From CAZTUH01 sp964620485 (lineage in GTDB: Bacteria > Pseudomonadota > Gammaproteobacteria > Burkholderiales > Burkholderiaceae_B), in assembly GCA_964620485.1 (NCBI GenBank), contig CAZUGU010000008.1:228988-292987 (forward strand): a stretch of DNA of 64,000 nucleotides, read 5' to 3'. Position numbers and translations under genes: made by a program. The notes beneath the pieces are model-generated. The model saw only the letters and a list, made by a program, of their open reading frames with translations. It was not told the origin of the DNA and searched no databases. Positions 1 through 9,328 of this stretch are shown piece after piece. The first letter of the stretch is position 1, and each line of letters opens with the position of its first letter.

Positions 1-56
1 AAAAGAAAAAGATTATAAGAGAGAAATGGAACATTACATAAAATGTAGTAGATACA

Positions 57-84
57 CAATGTCAAGTTATAAAACTTGATATTG
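57..84. terminator. AT-rich hairpin at the left edge
   Basis: Two 12-base arms (57-68 and 73-84) pair with one G-T wobble around a 4-base loop. On the plus strand the hairpin is followed by a T-rich run. It lies just beyond the 3' end of the minus-strand band-7 gene, so it could end that transcript or a plus-strand gene left of the window. Terminator function is inferred from shape only. Confidence 0.35.
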
Positions 85-115
85 TTTAATTATTTTATAT
101 GTAGATATTTCAAAA

Positions 116-1078
116 TTATAAATCATGAACTTTATCAGAATTAGACTCGTTATTTTTTCCTGTTTTTCCAATAATACTCATTGCTGCTGTTATCATACTA
201 CCTATATCGGCTAAATTAGCAGGCAATATAATTGTATTGCTTTCTTTTGCTATATTGTTAAATGCATCGACAAAGCGTTCTGCTATTTTTAAATTAGCAG
301 CTTCTATACCGCCAGGCGTACAAGCTGCGCTTGCAATCTGTCTCAGAGATTTTGCGGTTGCTTCAGAAATTTCTATTAAAGCTATTGCTTGCCCTCTGGC
401 TTTATTAATTTGAGCAGTTTGTTCTCCTTCAGAACGCGCAATTGCAGCTTCACGTTCACCAGTTGCGATATTGATTTGTTCCTGACGACGTCCTTCTGAA
501 GCAGAAATTAATGCTCGTTTCTCACGTTCTGCTGTAATTTGTGCTTGCATTGATCGCAAAATTTCATTTGGTGGAGTAAGATCTTTTATTTCATATCGTA
601 AAACTTTTACTCCCCAATTTGAAGTAGCTTCATCAAGTACAGTGACAATACTTGTGTTAATAATATCACGTTCTTCGAATGTTTTATCTAATTCCATTTT
701 TCCAATTACAGAACGTAAAGTAGTTTGTGCAAGTTGAGTAATTGCAGAAATATAATTTGAAGAACCATATGAAGCACGCATAGGATCAGTTACTTGAAAG
801 AATAAAACACCATCTACCTGTAATTGAGTATTATCTCGTGTAATACAAACTTGACTAGGTACATCTAATGGAATTTCTTTTAAAGAGTGATGATATGCAA
901 TACGCTCTATAAATGGAATAATAAAATTTGCTCCTGGAGATAAAATTCGGTCAAATTTTCCAAATCTTTCTACAATCCAAGCATGTTGTTGAGGCACTAT
1001 AGCAATTGAACGAAAAACTACTAATATGGAAAGTAGCAAAAAAATAAATGATACAAAAGTAGATAAATTAGCAATCAT
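116..1078 (-). CDS. qmcA: SPFH/band-7 membrane protein (QmcA/paraslipin type)
   Basis: A stomatin-like protein of about 320 residues. One N-terminal membrane anchor is followed by the band-7 domain, which includes VPQQHAWIVERFGKFDRIL and a long conserved stretch around DLTPPNEILRSMQAQITAEREK. A charged, Ala/Glu-rich coiled-coil tail follows. The family forms large membrane-bound rings and is linked to membrane quality control; a substrate cannot be read from sequence. An in-frame ATG lies 15 bases upstream at 1093. I prefer 1078 because AAGAGG sits six bases before it. The NfeD-like gene lies directly upstream on the same strand, matching the E. coli qmcA-ybbJ pairing. Confidence 0.85.
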   Translation of the reverse strand: MIANLSTFVSFIFLLLSILVVFRSIAIVPQQHAWIVERFGKFDRILSPGANFIIPFIERIAYHHSLKEIPLDVPSQVCITRDNTQLQVDGVLFFQVTDPMRASYGSSNYISAITQLAQTTLRSVIGKMELDKTFEERDIINTSIVTVLDEATSNWGVKVLRYEIKDLTPPNEILRSMQAQITAEREKRALISASEGRRQEQINIATGEREAAIARSEGEQTAQINKARGQAIALIEISEATAKSLRQIASAACTPGGIEAANLKIAERFVDAFNNIAKESNTIILPANLADIGSMITAAMSIIGKTGKNNESNSDKVHDL

Positions 1079-1157
1079 TCCATTCCTCTTCATAAGAAAT
1101 CAGATTAAATTTGATATATTCAAATTTTAAATTAAGATTTGATTAAAAAAATCGGAA

Positions 1158-1568
1158 TTATTTAGGTACAACGATAAAGTGAATATCGTGAACCTCGATA
1201 ATTTTATGCAAACCATTTTTACAAGGATAACCTTCAGCAAGTTCAACTTTCCATTTTGAGCCACGATAAAATATACTGGAAAAGCGATATTTTGACCAAG
1301 TCTCGACTATAACATATTGACCAATGTCAATATGTACATCATTATTTCGATCAATTTGATTTTTTTCTGTACTTCTAATCTTAAAAAGAATCATAGTGAT
1401 TAACATGATTATCATTGTACAGGTAAATAATTCATGTTCAAGATTATGAAATATCTGAGCAGATAATCCTGCTATAGCTAGTCCTAATGCAATAAAAAGT
1501 AAGAAAAAGGTTCCAGTTAGTATTTCAAAGATTAAAGCAAGCGCAGCTAAGCCAAACCATATCCACAT
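1158..1568 (-). CDS. NfeD-like membrane protein
   Basis: A 136-residue protein. The first 60 residues hold two to three hydrophobic segments starting MWIWFGLAALALIFEI, and the C-terminal half is a small soluble domain of the OB-fold type found in NfeD proteins (VIVETWSKYRFSSIFYRGSKWKVE, then a final VVPK). NfeD proteins are encoded beside SPFH proteins and are thought to work with them in the membrane. Here the band-7 gene follows 79 bases downstream on the same strand, which supports a two-gene unit. Homology rests on topology, length and this pairing rather than on catalytic residues. Confidence 0.75.
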   Translation of the reverse strand: MWIWFGLAALALIFEILTGTFFLLFIALGLAIAGLSAQIFHNLEHELFTCTMIIMLITMILFKIRSTEKNQIDRNNDVHIDIGQYVIVETWSKYRFSSIFYRGSKWKVELAEGYPCKNGLHKIIEVHDIHFIVVPK

Positions 1569-1737
1569 AATGCTTATTTAATTTTTAGTAATTTTTAATT
1601 ATTATTGAGCTTAATTAAGTATAATTAAGTATTTTACGTAATAAAGAATTAGTTTTTAAATCTTAAATTTGATATAATCCTTTACTAAGGTTAGAATAAA
1701 TAACTTTGTTTGTATAATCTATAATTATAATTGGATA

Positions 1738-2928
1738 TTATTTTGCACGTTCTTCAAGAATTTCAACAGCTGGAAGAACATCACCTGCTAAAAGCTTTAA
1801 GAATGCTCCACCACCTGTCGAAACATATCCAATTTTATCAAAAATTCCATATTTAGCAATAACTGCCAAAGTTTCGCCACCACCTGCAATTGAAAATCCT
1901 TCTGATTCTGCAATAGCATTTGCAATGGTGCTAGTTCCAATGGAAAATGAATCAAATTCGAACATTCCAACTGGTCCATTCCAAATAATAGTACCTGCCT
2001 GTTTTAGTAATTCTGCTATTTTGCAAGCAGTTATTGGACCAATATCTAATATCAAATCATCGATAGATATTTGATTTACTAATTTAGTTATAGAAGTTTT
2101 AGATCTAACTGATTTAGCACAAACAACATCTTCTGGAATTGGAATAGGAAATCCACGATTTTTCATAATTGACATTATGGCTTTAGTTTGTTCAATTTTC
2201 TCAGGTTCAGCTAAAGAATTTCCTATTGATTGCCCATTTGCCAACATAAAAGTGTTAGCAATACCACCACCTACAATTAATCTATCAACTTTTTCAGCTA
2301 GAGAATATAAAATAGGAAGCTTTGTAGATATTTTAGATCCACCAATAACAGCTACTAATGGACGTTTTGGTTCTTTGAATACCTGTTGTAAAGTGTTTAA
2401 TTCTGTTTCTAACAAAGGACCTGCACATGCAATTGGCGAGAACCGTGCCATACCATATGTTGTAGATTCAATTCTATGCGCTGTGCCAAAAGCATCATTG
2501 ACGTAAATATCACACAGTGATGCCATTTTTCTAGATAGAATCTCATCATTTTTTTCTTCACCAATATTCATACGACAATTTTCTAATAAAACAACTTGAC
2601 CAGGAGCCACCTTTACTCCATTAATCCAATCTTTAATTAATTCAACTTGTGTACCTAATAATTCTGATAACCGTTGTGCAACTAAAACTAAGGAACCTAT
2701 TTCAATACATGCAAGTTTTTTTGGCCTACTTAAATGTGATGTTATCATCACTGCTGCTCCAGCACTTAATGCTAAACGTATGCCTGGTACAGAAGCACGA
2801 ATTCTTGTGTCCTCTAATATTTTGCCGGTTTTATCAAATGGGACGTTAAGATCAGATCGAATGAATACTCTCTTGCCGGATAACTCGCCAGATTTTATTA
2901 ACGCGGACAGAGTTTTAATCTGAGTCAT
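1738..2928 (-). CDS. pgk: phosphoglycerate kinase
   Basis: Full-length, 396 residues. It transfers a phosphate from 1,3-bisphosphoglycerate to ADP, the first ATP-yielding step of lower glycolysis, in the cytoplasm. The N-terminal substrate motif RSDLNVP (residues 24-30) and the C-terminal nucleotide-binding loops GGGETLAV and STGGGAFLKLLAG are intact. An AAGGAG Shine-Dalgarno lies about ten bases before the ATG. It is the last gene of a tkt-gap-pgk block, a usual arrangement in betaproteobacteria. A spacer of 105 bases separates it from gap. Confidence 0.97.
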   Translation of the reverse strand: MTQIKTLSALIKSGELSGKRVFIRSDLNVPFDKTGKILEDTRIRASVPGIRLALSAGAAVMITSHLSRPKKLACIEIGSLVLVAQRLSELLGTQVELIKDWINGVKVAPGQVVLLENCRMNIGEEKNDEILSRKMASLCDIYVNDAFGTAHRIESTTYGMARFSPIACAGPLLETELNTLQQVFKEPKRPLVAVIGGSKISTKLPILYSLAEKVDRLIVGGGIANTFMLANGQSIGNSLAEPEKIEQTKAIMSIMKNRGFPIPIPEDVVCAKSVRSKTSITKLVNQISIDDLILDIGPITACKIAELLKQAGTIIWNGPVGMFEFDSFSIGTSTIANAIAESEGFSIAGGGETLAVIAKYGIFDKIGYVSTGGGAFLKLLAGDVLPAVEILEERAK

Positions 2929-3033
2929 GTATACTTAGCTCCTTATGGATTTACAGTAAAAATTTCAGATTGAATTTTACAATGAAATGTAAACTTTTCT
3001 ATTTAAAGTATTGGATTATTAGTATAACTATTG

Positions 3034-4044
3034 CTATATGTGCATTATTGCGTTAGTTGTATCTAGCATGCGATTTGCAAATGCCCATTCATTATCATAC
3101 CAAGATACAACTTGAATTAAACGACCCAATACTTTTGTTAATGATAAATCAGCTATGCTAGATAATGGATTGTGATTGAAATCCATTGAAACTAATGGTT
3201 TATTAGTACATCCTAAAATCCCATTTAATTGACCTTCTGATGCAAATTGAAGAATATTATTAACCTCTGTAACAGAAGAACTACGTTGTGCAATAAATGA
3301 TAATTCAAGAAATGAAACATTGGGAGTAGGTACTCGAATAGCATAGCCATCTAACTTACCATCTAATTCGGGTAAAACCAAGCCTATAGCATTTGCAGCA
3401 CCAGTTTTTGTTGGAATCATATTCATTGTTGCAGATCTTGACCGACGTAAATCCTTATGATGAACATCTGTCAGAACTTGATCATTTGTATAAGAATGTA
3501 CTGTTGTTACGAAACCTGTTTCCAATCCTAATGCATCATTTAGCGGTTTTAGTAATGGTGCCAAACAATTTGTAGTACAAGAAGCATTAGAAATCACTAT
3601 ATGATTTTTTTTCAGTGCGGTTGCATGGTTAATTCCAAAAACAATAGTAGAATCAATATCATTGCATCCAGGTGCAGAAATAATAACTTTTTTTGCACCA
3701 TTTTCAATATGCACAGTAGCTTTTTTTTTCGAAGTAAAGGATCCTGTACATTCCAAGACAACATCAATTCCCAATTTTCTCCATGGCAGTTCTTTAGGAT
3801 CACGCTTTGCATAAATTTGAATTATATCCCCATTAACTATCATATGATCCGAACCTGCTGTGATTGTACCCCGGAATGCGCCGTGTATAGTATCAAATTG
3901 TGTTAAATGTACACTGGTTTCTAAAGAACCTAGGTCATTAATAGCAATGATTTCCATATCATATTTTTTATTATATTCATAATATGCACGTAAAATATTG
4001 CGGCCGATACGGCCATAACCATTGATTGCAACACGAATTGTCAC
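3034..4044 (-). CDS. gap: glyceraldehyde-3-phosphate dehydrogenase
   Basis: Full-length, 336 residues. It oxidises glyceraldehyde 3-phosphate to 1,3-bisphosphoglycerate using NAD. The Rossmann motif NGYGRIGR (8-15) and the catalytic SNASCTTNC with Cys156 are present. The start codon is GTG, and its GTGA overlaps the TGA stop of tkt by four bases. An AAGGAGA sequence inside the tkt tail lies seven bases before it. Translation is therefore probably coupled to tkt. No defect is visible. Confidence 0.97.
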   Translation of the reverse strand: MTIRVAINGYGRIGRNILRAYYEYNKKYDMEIIAINDLGSLETSVHLTQFDTIHGAFRGTITAGSDHMIVNGDIIQIYAKRDPKELPWRKLGIDVVLECTGSFTSKKKATVHIENGAKKVIISAPGCNDIDSTIVFGINHATALKKNHIVISNASCTTNCLAPLLKPLNDALGLETGFVTTVHSYTNDQVLTDVHHKDLRRSRSATMNMIPTKTGAANAIGLVLPELDGKLDGYAIRVPTPNVSFLELSFIAQRSSSVTEVNNILQFASEGQLNGILGCTNKPLVSMDFNHNPLSSIADLSLTKVLGRLIQVVSWYDNEWAFANRMLDTTNAIMHI

Positions 4045-6116
4045 GATGGTATCTCCTTAGATTGCAGAACTTGCTTGACAACTTCAACTATTTTATTAGT
4101 ATTTAGTTCAAAAAGGTTAAATAATATATCTGCTGGTGCAGACATACCGTAACGATCTATCCCGATTACCATACCGTTTTTACCAACATATTTGTACCAA
4201 TTTGTTGTAACACCCGCTTCAATAGCAATGCATAGCATGTTTTCTGGCAAGATTTTATTCTTCCAATTAAAACTTTGTTTTTCAAAAGTATCAATACTTG
4301 GCATAGATACAACTCTGATTGGAATATTTTCTTGATATAATCGATCTTGTGCATCTAAAGCTATTGCTACTTCTGAACCAGTAGCAATGATAATAACATT
4401 TGCTCCAATCATATCTCTTATAATATAACCACCGCGAGCTATATTATGTAATTGAGATTTATCACGTGATATAAATGGTAAATTTTGACGAGACAGTATC
4501 AAAGCTGTTGGGCCACCATCTTGAATATTCATCCCAATGCTAGGAAGACGTTGTATTGCAGAACTCCATGCAACAGCTGTTTCAGCTATATCACAAGGAC
4601 GCCATACAGATAAATTAGGAATGAGTCTTAGACTGGCAATATGTTCAATTGATTGATGAGTAGGACCATCCTCACCGAGTCCAATTGAATCATGCGTAAA
4701 CACATATATGACCCTTTGTTTCATAAGTGCTGCCATACGTATGGCATTACGAGAATAATCTGAAAATGTTAAGAAAGTTCCTCCAAACGGCAAGTAACCA
4801 CCATGTAGTGCTAATCCACTCATAATCGCTGACATTCCAAATTCGCGAACACCATAATGAATATATCGTCCAAATTCTAGACCATTATCATTTGCGTACA
4901 CAGCTTGTACTCCATGCCAATCAGTCAAATTAGAACAAGTTAAATCAGCCGACCCGCCCAAAAGTTCCGGTAATATTTTTACTAAAGCAGAAATCACAAT
5001 TTGTGATCCTTTACGAGTAGATATTGCTTGTTGTTTTTCTACTGCTTGTTGTTTTTCAATTATTTTATATAAAAAATCTTGAAAATTTTCTGTAAAATCA
5101 TCAGGTATATGTCCTTGCATGCGTCGCATGAATTCACTCGATAATTTTGGATATCTTAATTTATAAGAATCAAACTTTTTTTGCCATTCTACTTGGATAT
5201 GATTACCAAATTTACGAGCATCCCATTTTTGATATATTACTTCAGGAATAATAAAAGGTTCTTCAATCCAACCCAAAGCTTTACGTGTTGCAATTACTTC
5301 ATCTTTACTTAATGGTGAGCCATGTACATTGCTAGTACCTTCCATATTTGGTGAGCCCTTTCCAATTACTGTACGACAAATTATAAGTGTTGGTTTATAA
5401 GACTGTAATTTTGCTTTTTTTATAGCAGAATCAATAATATTTACATTATGTCCATCAATCTGACCAATGACATTCCAACCATAAGCTTCAAAACGTTTTG
5501 CAGTATCATCAGAAAACCAGTTTTTAACTTGTCCATCAATTGAAATACCATTATCATCATATAAAACTATAAGTTTAGACAACTTAAGAGTACCCGCTAA
5601 TGAACAAACTTCATGTGAAATGCCTTCCATTAGACAACCGTCTCCTACAAATACGTAAGTATAATGGTTAACAATATCATATCCAGGTCTATTAAACTCG
5701 GCTGCCAAAAGTGATTCTGCTAATGCCATACCAACAGCATTTGCAAGTCCTTGACCAAGGGGTCCTGTTGTAGTTTCAATACCTGGAGTAATGCCAACTT
5801 CTGGATGTCCAGGTGTTTGAGAGTATAACTGACGAAAATTTTTTAATTCTTCAATAGATAAATTGTAGCCTGTTAAATGTAACAAAGCATAAATTAATGC
5901 AGAGCTGTGGCCATTTGATAAAATAAAGCGATCACGATTAAACCAAGAAGGGTCTGATGGATTATGATGTAAGTTATACATCCATAAAGCCCTAGCAATT
6001 TCAGACATACCCATAGGAGCACCGGGATGGCCAGAATTAGCTTTTTGTACGATATCAATAGATAGGATGCGAAGCGCATCCGTTAAAATAGTTTCATCAA
6101 AAATTATCTTGTTCAT
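4041..6116 (-). CDS. tkt: transketolase
   Basis: Full-length, 691 residues. This thiamine-diphosphate enzyme moves two-carbon units between pentose phosphates and glycolytic sugars, and so supplies ribose-5-phosphate (compare prs in this window) and erythrose-4-phosphate. It shows the substrate His30 in NSGHPGAPMG, the TPP motif starting GDG at 158-160, and a pyrimidine domain with REFGMSAIM. An odd feature is a six-residue tandem repeat, EKQQAV then EKQQAI, at about residues 353-365 in the linker before the second domain. An AAGGAA site precedes the ATG. It is the first gene of tkt-gap-pgk. Confidence 0.96.
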   Translation of the reverse strand: MNKIIFDETILTDALRILSIDIVQKANSGHPGAPMGMSEIARALWMYNLHHNPSDPSWFNRDRFILSNGHSSALIYALLHLTGYNLSIEELKNFRQLYSQTPGHPEVGITPGIETTTGPLGQGLANAVGMALAESLLAAEFNRPGYDIVNHYTYVFVGDGCLMEGISHEVCSLAGTLKLSKLIVLYDDNGISIDGQVKNWFSDDTAKRFEAYGWNVIGQIDGHNVNIIDSAIKKAKLQSYKPTLIICRTVIGKGSPNMEGTSNVHGSPLSKDEVIATRKALGWIEEPFIIPEVIYQKWDARKFGNHIQVEWQKKFDSYKLRYPKLSSEFMRRMQGHIPDDFTENFQDFLYKIIEKQQAVEKQQAISTRKGSQIVISALVKILPELLGGSADLTCSNLTDWHGVQAVYANDNGLEFGRYIHYGVREFGMSAIMSGLALHGGYLPFGGTFLTFSDYSRNAIRMAALMKQRVIYVFTHDSIGLGEDGPTHQSIEHIASLRLIPNLSVWRPCDIAETAVAWSSAIQRLPSIGMNIQDGGPTALILSRQNLPFISRDKSQLHNIARGGYIIRDMIGANVIIIATGSEVAIALDAQDRLYQENIPIRVVSMPSIDTFEKQSFNWKNKILPENMLCIAIEAGVTTNWYKYVGKNGMVIGIDRYGMSAPADILFNLFELNTNKIVEVVKQVLQSKEIPS

Positions 6117-6691
6117 TTAATAAAAATTCCTTATAGCAAAATACATAAACGCTACTTATAAAATTTTCTTAATAATTCTAAATTAGAAGATAAAGAGAAT
6201 AAAATCTAATAAAGAGATAAAAATCAAATCTTTACTAAAAATCAAGTATTAAAATCAGAACAATTGAAATTTATCTAGATGATATGCTTATTCTTATTAA
6301 GCTCAATTAATTTAACTTTTATACGGATAATTTAAAGCAATTAAAGACAACTATACAATTAAACCATACAACTAAAAAAATTTTATTTTATAGTTTAAAA
6401 TAGATTGTCTAAAATTAAAATGTATTATTTTAATCAGAATAATCAAAAATAATATCAGAGTCTAATAGACTTAGACTAGAAAAGATATTTTTTTATATTT
6501 TTCGAAGATTCCAAGTGAAATCATTGATATCCTTAATAAGGATATTTTTTATCTATAAAATATCAAAATGAATCAATTGGTAAGTTATCTTTTTTCTATT
6601 CAGATTATTAAATCATTTCATATTACATTTCATACTATATTAGTAATTCATGGATGATAAAGAAATACAGATATAAAAAGAACAAAAAAAA

Positions 6692-6737
6692 TTTTATATA
6701 AATTAAATGATTTATTTTATATAAATTAAATGATTTT
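6692..6737. repeat. 23-base tandem duplication
   Basis: The unit TTTTATATAAATTAAATGAT plus TTA occurs at 6692-6714 and again from 6715, where it is identical until the last base. It lies in the tkt-ubiD spacer. It looks like recent slippage or a short tandem duplication in non-coding DNA. Confidence 0.85.
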
Positions 6738-6867
6738 AATATTTATTTAAAAATTTAATAATTTTTCCTAATTAGAATCTAGTTTAATGAAATTAATTTC
6801 ATTTGAATATTTAATTATTAATTAAATTCGGATACTTTTGAAATTAATTGTTGCTTTAACTTCTATT

Positions 6868-6896
6868 TTGACCAATTTTTTTTAAAATGATAGCAT
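6868..6896 (+). promoter_or_regulatory. sigma-70 type promoter for ubiD
   Basis: TTGACC (6868-6873), a 17-base spacer, then TAGCAT (6891-6896). The predicted start of transcription is near 6903, about 20 bases before the ubiD GTG. The match is five of six at -35 and four of six at -10. This is a prediction from consensus only. Confidence 0.5.
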
Positions 6897-6923
6897 GGGA
6901 ATTTTATTAATTTCTAATGTACA

Positions 6924-8468
6924 GTGAAATATTCTAATCTTCGAGAATTTTTATCTCAACTTGAATGTCAAAATGAACTAAAAAGGATTAAAACTCCAGT
7001 TTCTTCCTATTTAGAAATAACTGAAATATCTAATCGGGTTTTACAGTCAAAGGGACCAGCTCTGCTTTTTGAAAAAGTTTTACATTTAGGAAAGCATGCA
7101 GAGATGCCTGTATTAACGAATTTATTTGGAACAATAAAACGCATTACATTAGGTATGGGCATGAAAAATGTCAATGCTCTTCGCAAGATCGGTGAATTAC
7201 TTGCTTTATTACAAGAAATAGAGTCTCCAAAGGGTTTGCGTGATACATTTAATACAGTATCAATGTTAAAAAATGCTTTTTGGAATATGAAACCAAAGAG
7301 TATCTCTAGTGCAGTTTGTCAAGAAGTTATATTAGAGAATAATGATGTAGATTTATCTAGATTACCAATTCAAACTTGTTGGCCCGGAGATATAGGTCCG
7401 TTAATAACTTGGGGACTTGTAATTACGAAAAATCCAAATTCTTCTCGACAAAATCTTGGAATCTACCGTCAACAACCTTTATCTCGAAATAAGCTCATTT
7501 TACGTTGGTTACCTCATCGTGGTGGAGCATTGGATTTTTATAATCATACTAAAATTTACCCTGGAAAACCATTCCCAATTGTTGTGGCATTAGGTGTAGA
7601 TCCGGCTACTATGCTTAGCGCCGTAACCCCAATTCCTGATAATTTATCTGAATATCAATTTGCTGGATTGTTACGTAGTTCACGAACGCAGATAACACGA
7701 GCTATAGGAAATGATTTATCAATACCTGCATCAGCAGAAATTATATTAGAAGGAAATATATTACCCAGTTCGGATCCAAATGCCATCGAACCAATTGTAC
7801 CAAAAAATATATGTCCTCCTCCAAATATCGGTTACGAAATGGGATTAGAAGGACCATATGGAGATCACACTGGCTATTATAATGAAAGAGAATGGTTTCC
7901 AGTATTTACTATCGATCGTATTACTATGCAAAGAAATCCAATTTATCACTCTACTTATACTGGAAAACCACCTGATGAACCTGCAATTTTAGGCCTTGCA
8001 CTTAATGAAATATTTATTCCATTGTTACGTAGGAAATTACCAGAAATTGTTGATTTTTATTTACCATCTGAAGGTTGCAGTTATCGCCTTGCGATTGTTT
8101 CGATAAGAAAACAATATATCGGGCATGCTAAAAGAGTCATGTTTGGTTTATGGAGTCTCCTTAAGCAATTTATGTATACAAAATTCATCATTGTAGTCGA
8201 TGAAGATATCGATCCACGTAATTGGTCGGATGTAATATGGGCAATTGTAACGCGTTTGGATCCGGCACGTGATTCTACTATTGTAGAAAATACTCCGATT
8301 GATTATTTAGATTTTGCATCTCCTACAACTGGTTTAGGCGGAAAAATTGGCTTAGATGCTACTAATAAATGGCCTGGTGAAACATGCAGAACATGGGGAG
8401 TTCCAATTAGAATGGATCCTAATGTTAAAAATCGGGTAAATAATATATTGAAAGAATTTGATATCTGA
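6924..8468 (+). CDS. ubiD: UbiD-family 4-hydroxy-3-polyprenylbenzoate decarboxylase
   Basis: 514 residues, the usual UbiD length. It removes the carboxyl group from 4-hydroxy-3-polyprenylbenzoate in ubiquinone synthesis and needs prenylated FMN made by UbiX. The N-terminus (MKYSNLREFLSQLE, ELKRIKTPV, LEITEI) and central segments such as EGPYGDHTGYYNE match the family. The start is GTG, chosen because the family N-terminus begins there; an ATG seven bases upstream is out of frame. A possible ubiX remnant follows (8506-8655). Ubiquinone is the acceptor of the Nuo complex encoded later. Confidence 0.93.
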   Translation: MKYSNLREFLSQLECQNELKRIKTPVSSYLEITEISNRVLQSKGPALLFEKVLHLGKHAEMPVLTNLFGTIKRITLGMGMKNVNALRKIGELLALLQEIESPKGLRDTFNTVSMLKNAFWNMKPKSISSAVCQEVILENNDVDLSRLPIQTCWPGDIGPLITWGLVITKNPNSSRQNLGIYRQQPLSRNKLILRWLPHRGGALDFYNHTKIYPGKPFPIVVALGVDPATMLSAVTPIPDNLSEYQFAGLLRSSRTQITRAIGNDLSIPASAEIILEGNILPSSDPNAIEPIVPKNICPPPNIGYEMGLEGPYGDHTGYYNEREWFPVFTIDRITMQRNPIYHSTYTGKPPDEPAILGLALNEIFIPLLRRKLPEIVDFYLPSEGCSYRLAIVSIRKQYIGHAKRVMFGLWSLLKQFMYTKFIIVVDEDIDPRNWSDVIWAIVTRLDPARDSTIVENTPIDYLDFASPTTGLGGKIGLDATNKWPGETCRTWGVPIRMDPNVKNRVNNILKEFDI

Positions 8469-8878
8469 ATATACGACATTTTAAGTAAAATATTTTTATA
8501 ATTCTATGAAATTATTAATTACTTTTGATAAAATAATCATTAAGCTATATGCAAAACTTTCTGTGCAAATTATCCATACTTTAAATGGAAAAATTTGTAA
8601 ATATTTAGTTACTGGAGTTTTAAAAGATGTAATTTTTAGAAAAATTAATAATTAATTATGTATGTATTTTAATTGCCTTTATTTTAAATAAGGCCACTTG
8701 CAAATTTAGAAAACTGATCAATGAGAATTGAATTCATATAATTACAAAAATATTGCCAGATACAATATTAAATAAAAATTAATACTGTTAATTATTTAAA
8801 TATATTTTCTCGATTTTTTAAAAATAAAAAAATATAAAAATTTTTCTAAATAAAATAATAATGGGATGATTATAAGTT
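8469..8878. other. spacer between ubiD and yajC
   Basis: About 410 AT-rich bases. It contains one short open frame, 8506-8655, that may be a decayed ubiX start (described separately). The rest is dominated by A and T runs and has stops in all frames. The yajC promoter probably lies here, but no clear consensus was found. Confidence 0.5.
8506..8655 (+). pseudogene. possible decayed 5' end of ubiX
   Basis: A 49-codon frame beginning MKLLITFDKIIIKLYAKLS. Its pattern resembles the UbiX N-terminus: M-K-x-L-I at the start, an aromatic Tyr followed by a basic/hydrophobic helix near residue 15, then a hydrophobic YLV segment about where UbiX has HLVMS. The glycine-rich flavin loop is absent, so it cannot be a working UbiX. 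UbiX makes the cofactor UbiD requires, so the position after ubiD is suggestive. The similarity is weak and could be chance. It could also be non-coding. Confidence 0.22.
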
Positions 8879-9229
8879 ATGTTTCTACTTAAAGATTTTT
8901 TATCAATAATTGCAAACGCTTTTCAAGCTCAAGAAAGTAACACTTTAATAAGTAATATATTACCAATTATTTTTATATTTGCAATTCTTTATTTATTAAT
9001 TATTCGCCCACAAGCTAAACGACAAAAGGATCATAGAAATTTAATTTCCCGATTGACTAATAATGACGAAATTGTAACAACTGGTGGAATTTTAGGTCGA
9101 ATTAATCGAATACAAGATAATTATTTAATAATGGAAATAGCATATATTTCCAATAAACCCATTGAAATTATTATTCAGAAAAATGCCGTTTTAAATATAT
9201 TACCAAAAGGTACAATAAAGGAATTATAA
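8879..9229 (+). CDS. yajC: Sec translocase accessory subunit YajC
   Basis: 116 residues. An N-terminal transmembrane helix (ILPIIFIFAILYLLIIRPQ) is followed by a basic KRQKDHRNL segment and a small C-terminal domain starting near VTTGGILGRI. The RPQxKRxKxH pattern and the TTGGI motif are family hallmarks. YajC binds SecD-SecF in the inner membrane. The gene order yajC-secD-secF is conserved in most proteobacteria. Confidence 0.95.
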   Translation: MFLLKDFLSIIANAFQAQESNTLISNILPIIFIFAILYLLIIRPQAKRQKDHRNLISRLTNNDEIVTTGGILGRINRIQDNYLIMEIAYISNKPIEIIIQKNAVLNILPKGTIKEL

Positions 9230-9248
9230 AAGCTTTTTTATTTATTTT

Positions 9249-9299
9249 ACATCATTTTAAATTTTGATTTAAACTTAGAATCAGAATTAAAGATGATGT
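9249..9299 (+). terminator. long imperfect hairpin between yajC and secD
   Basis: Arms 9249-9269 and 9279-9299 (21 bases each) pair with two G-T wobbles and one mismatch around a 9-base loop. TTTTATT follows. The shape and T tract suggest partial termination or an mRNA-stabilising structure between yajC and secD. The secD ATG is 30 bases further on. Function is inferred. Confidence 0.45.
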
Positions 9300-9328
9300 T
9301 TTATTAATGAAATGTTACATGATTAGAA

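Larger units (their letters stand above)
6117..6923. other. divergent spacer between tkt and ubiD
   Basis: Over 800 bases, very AT-rich, with stops in all frames. It must hold the tkt promoter (leftward) and the ubiD promoter (rightward, see 6868-6896). A 23-base tandem duplication lies at 6692-6737. No gene remnant was recognised by eye. For two divergent promoters it is much longer than needed, so an eroded gene is likely but unproven. Confidence 0.6.
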
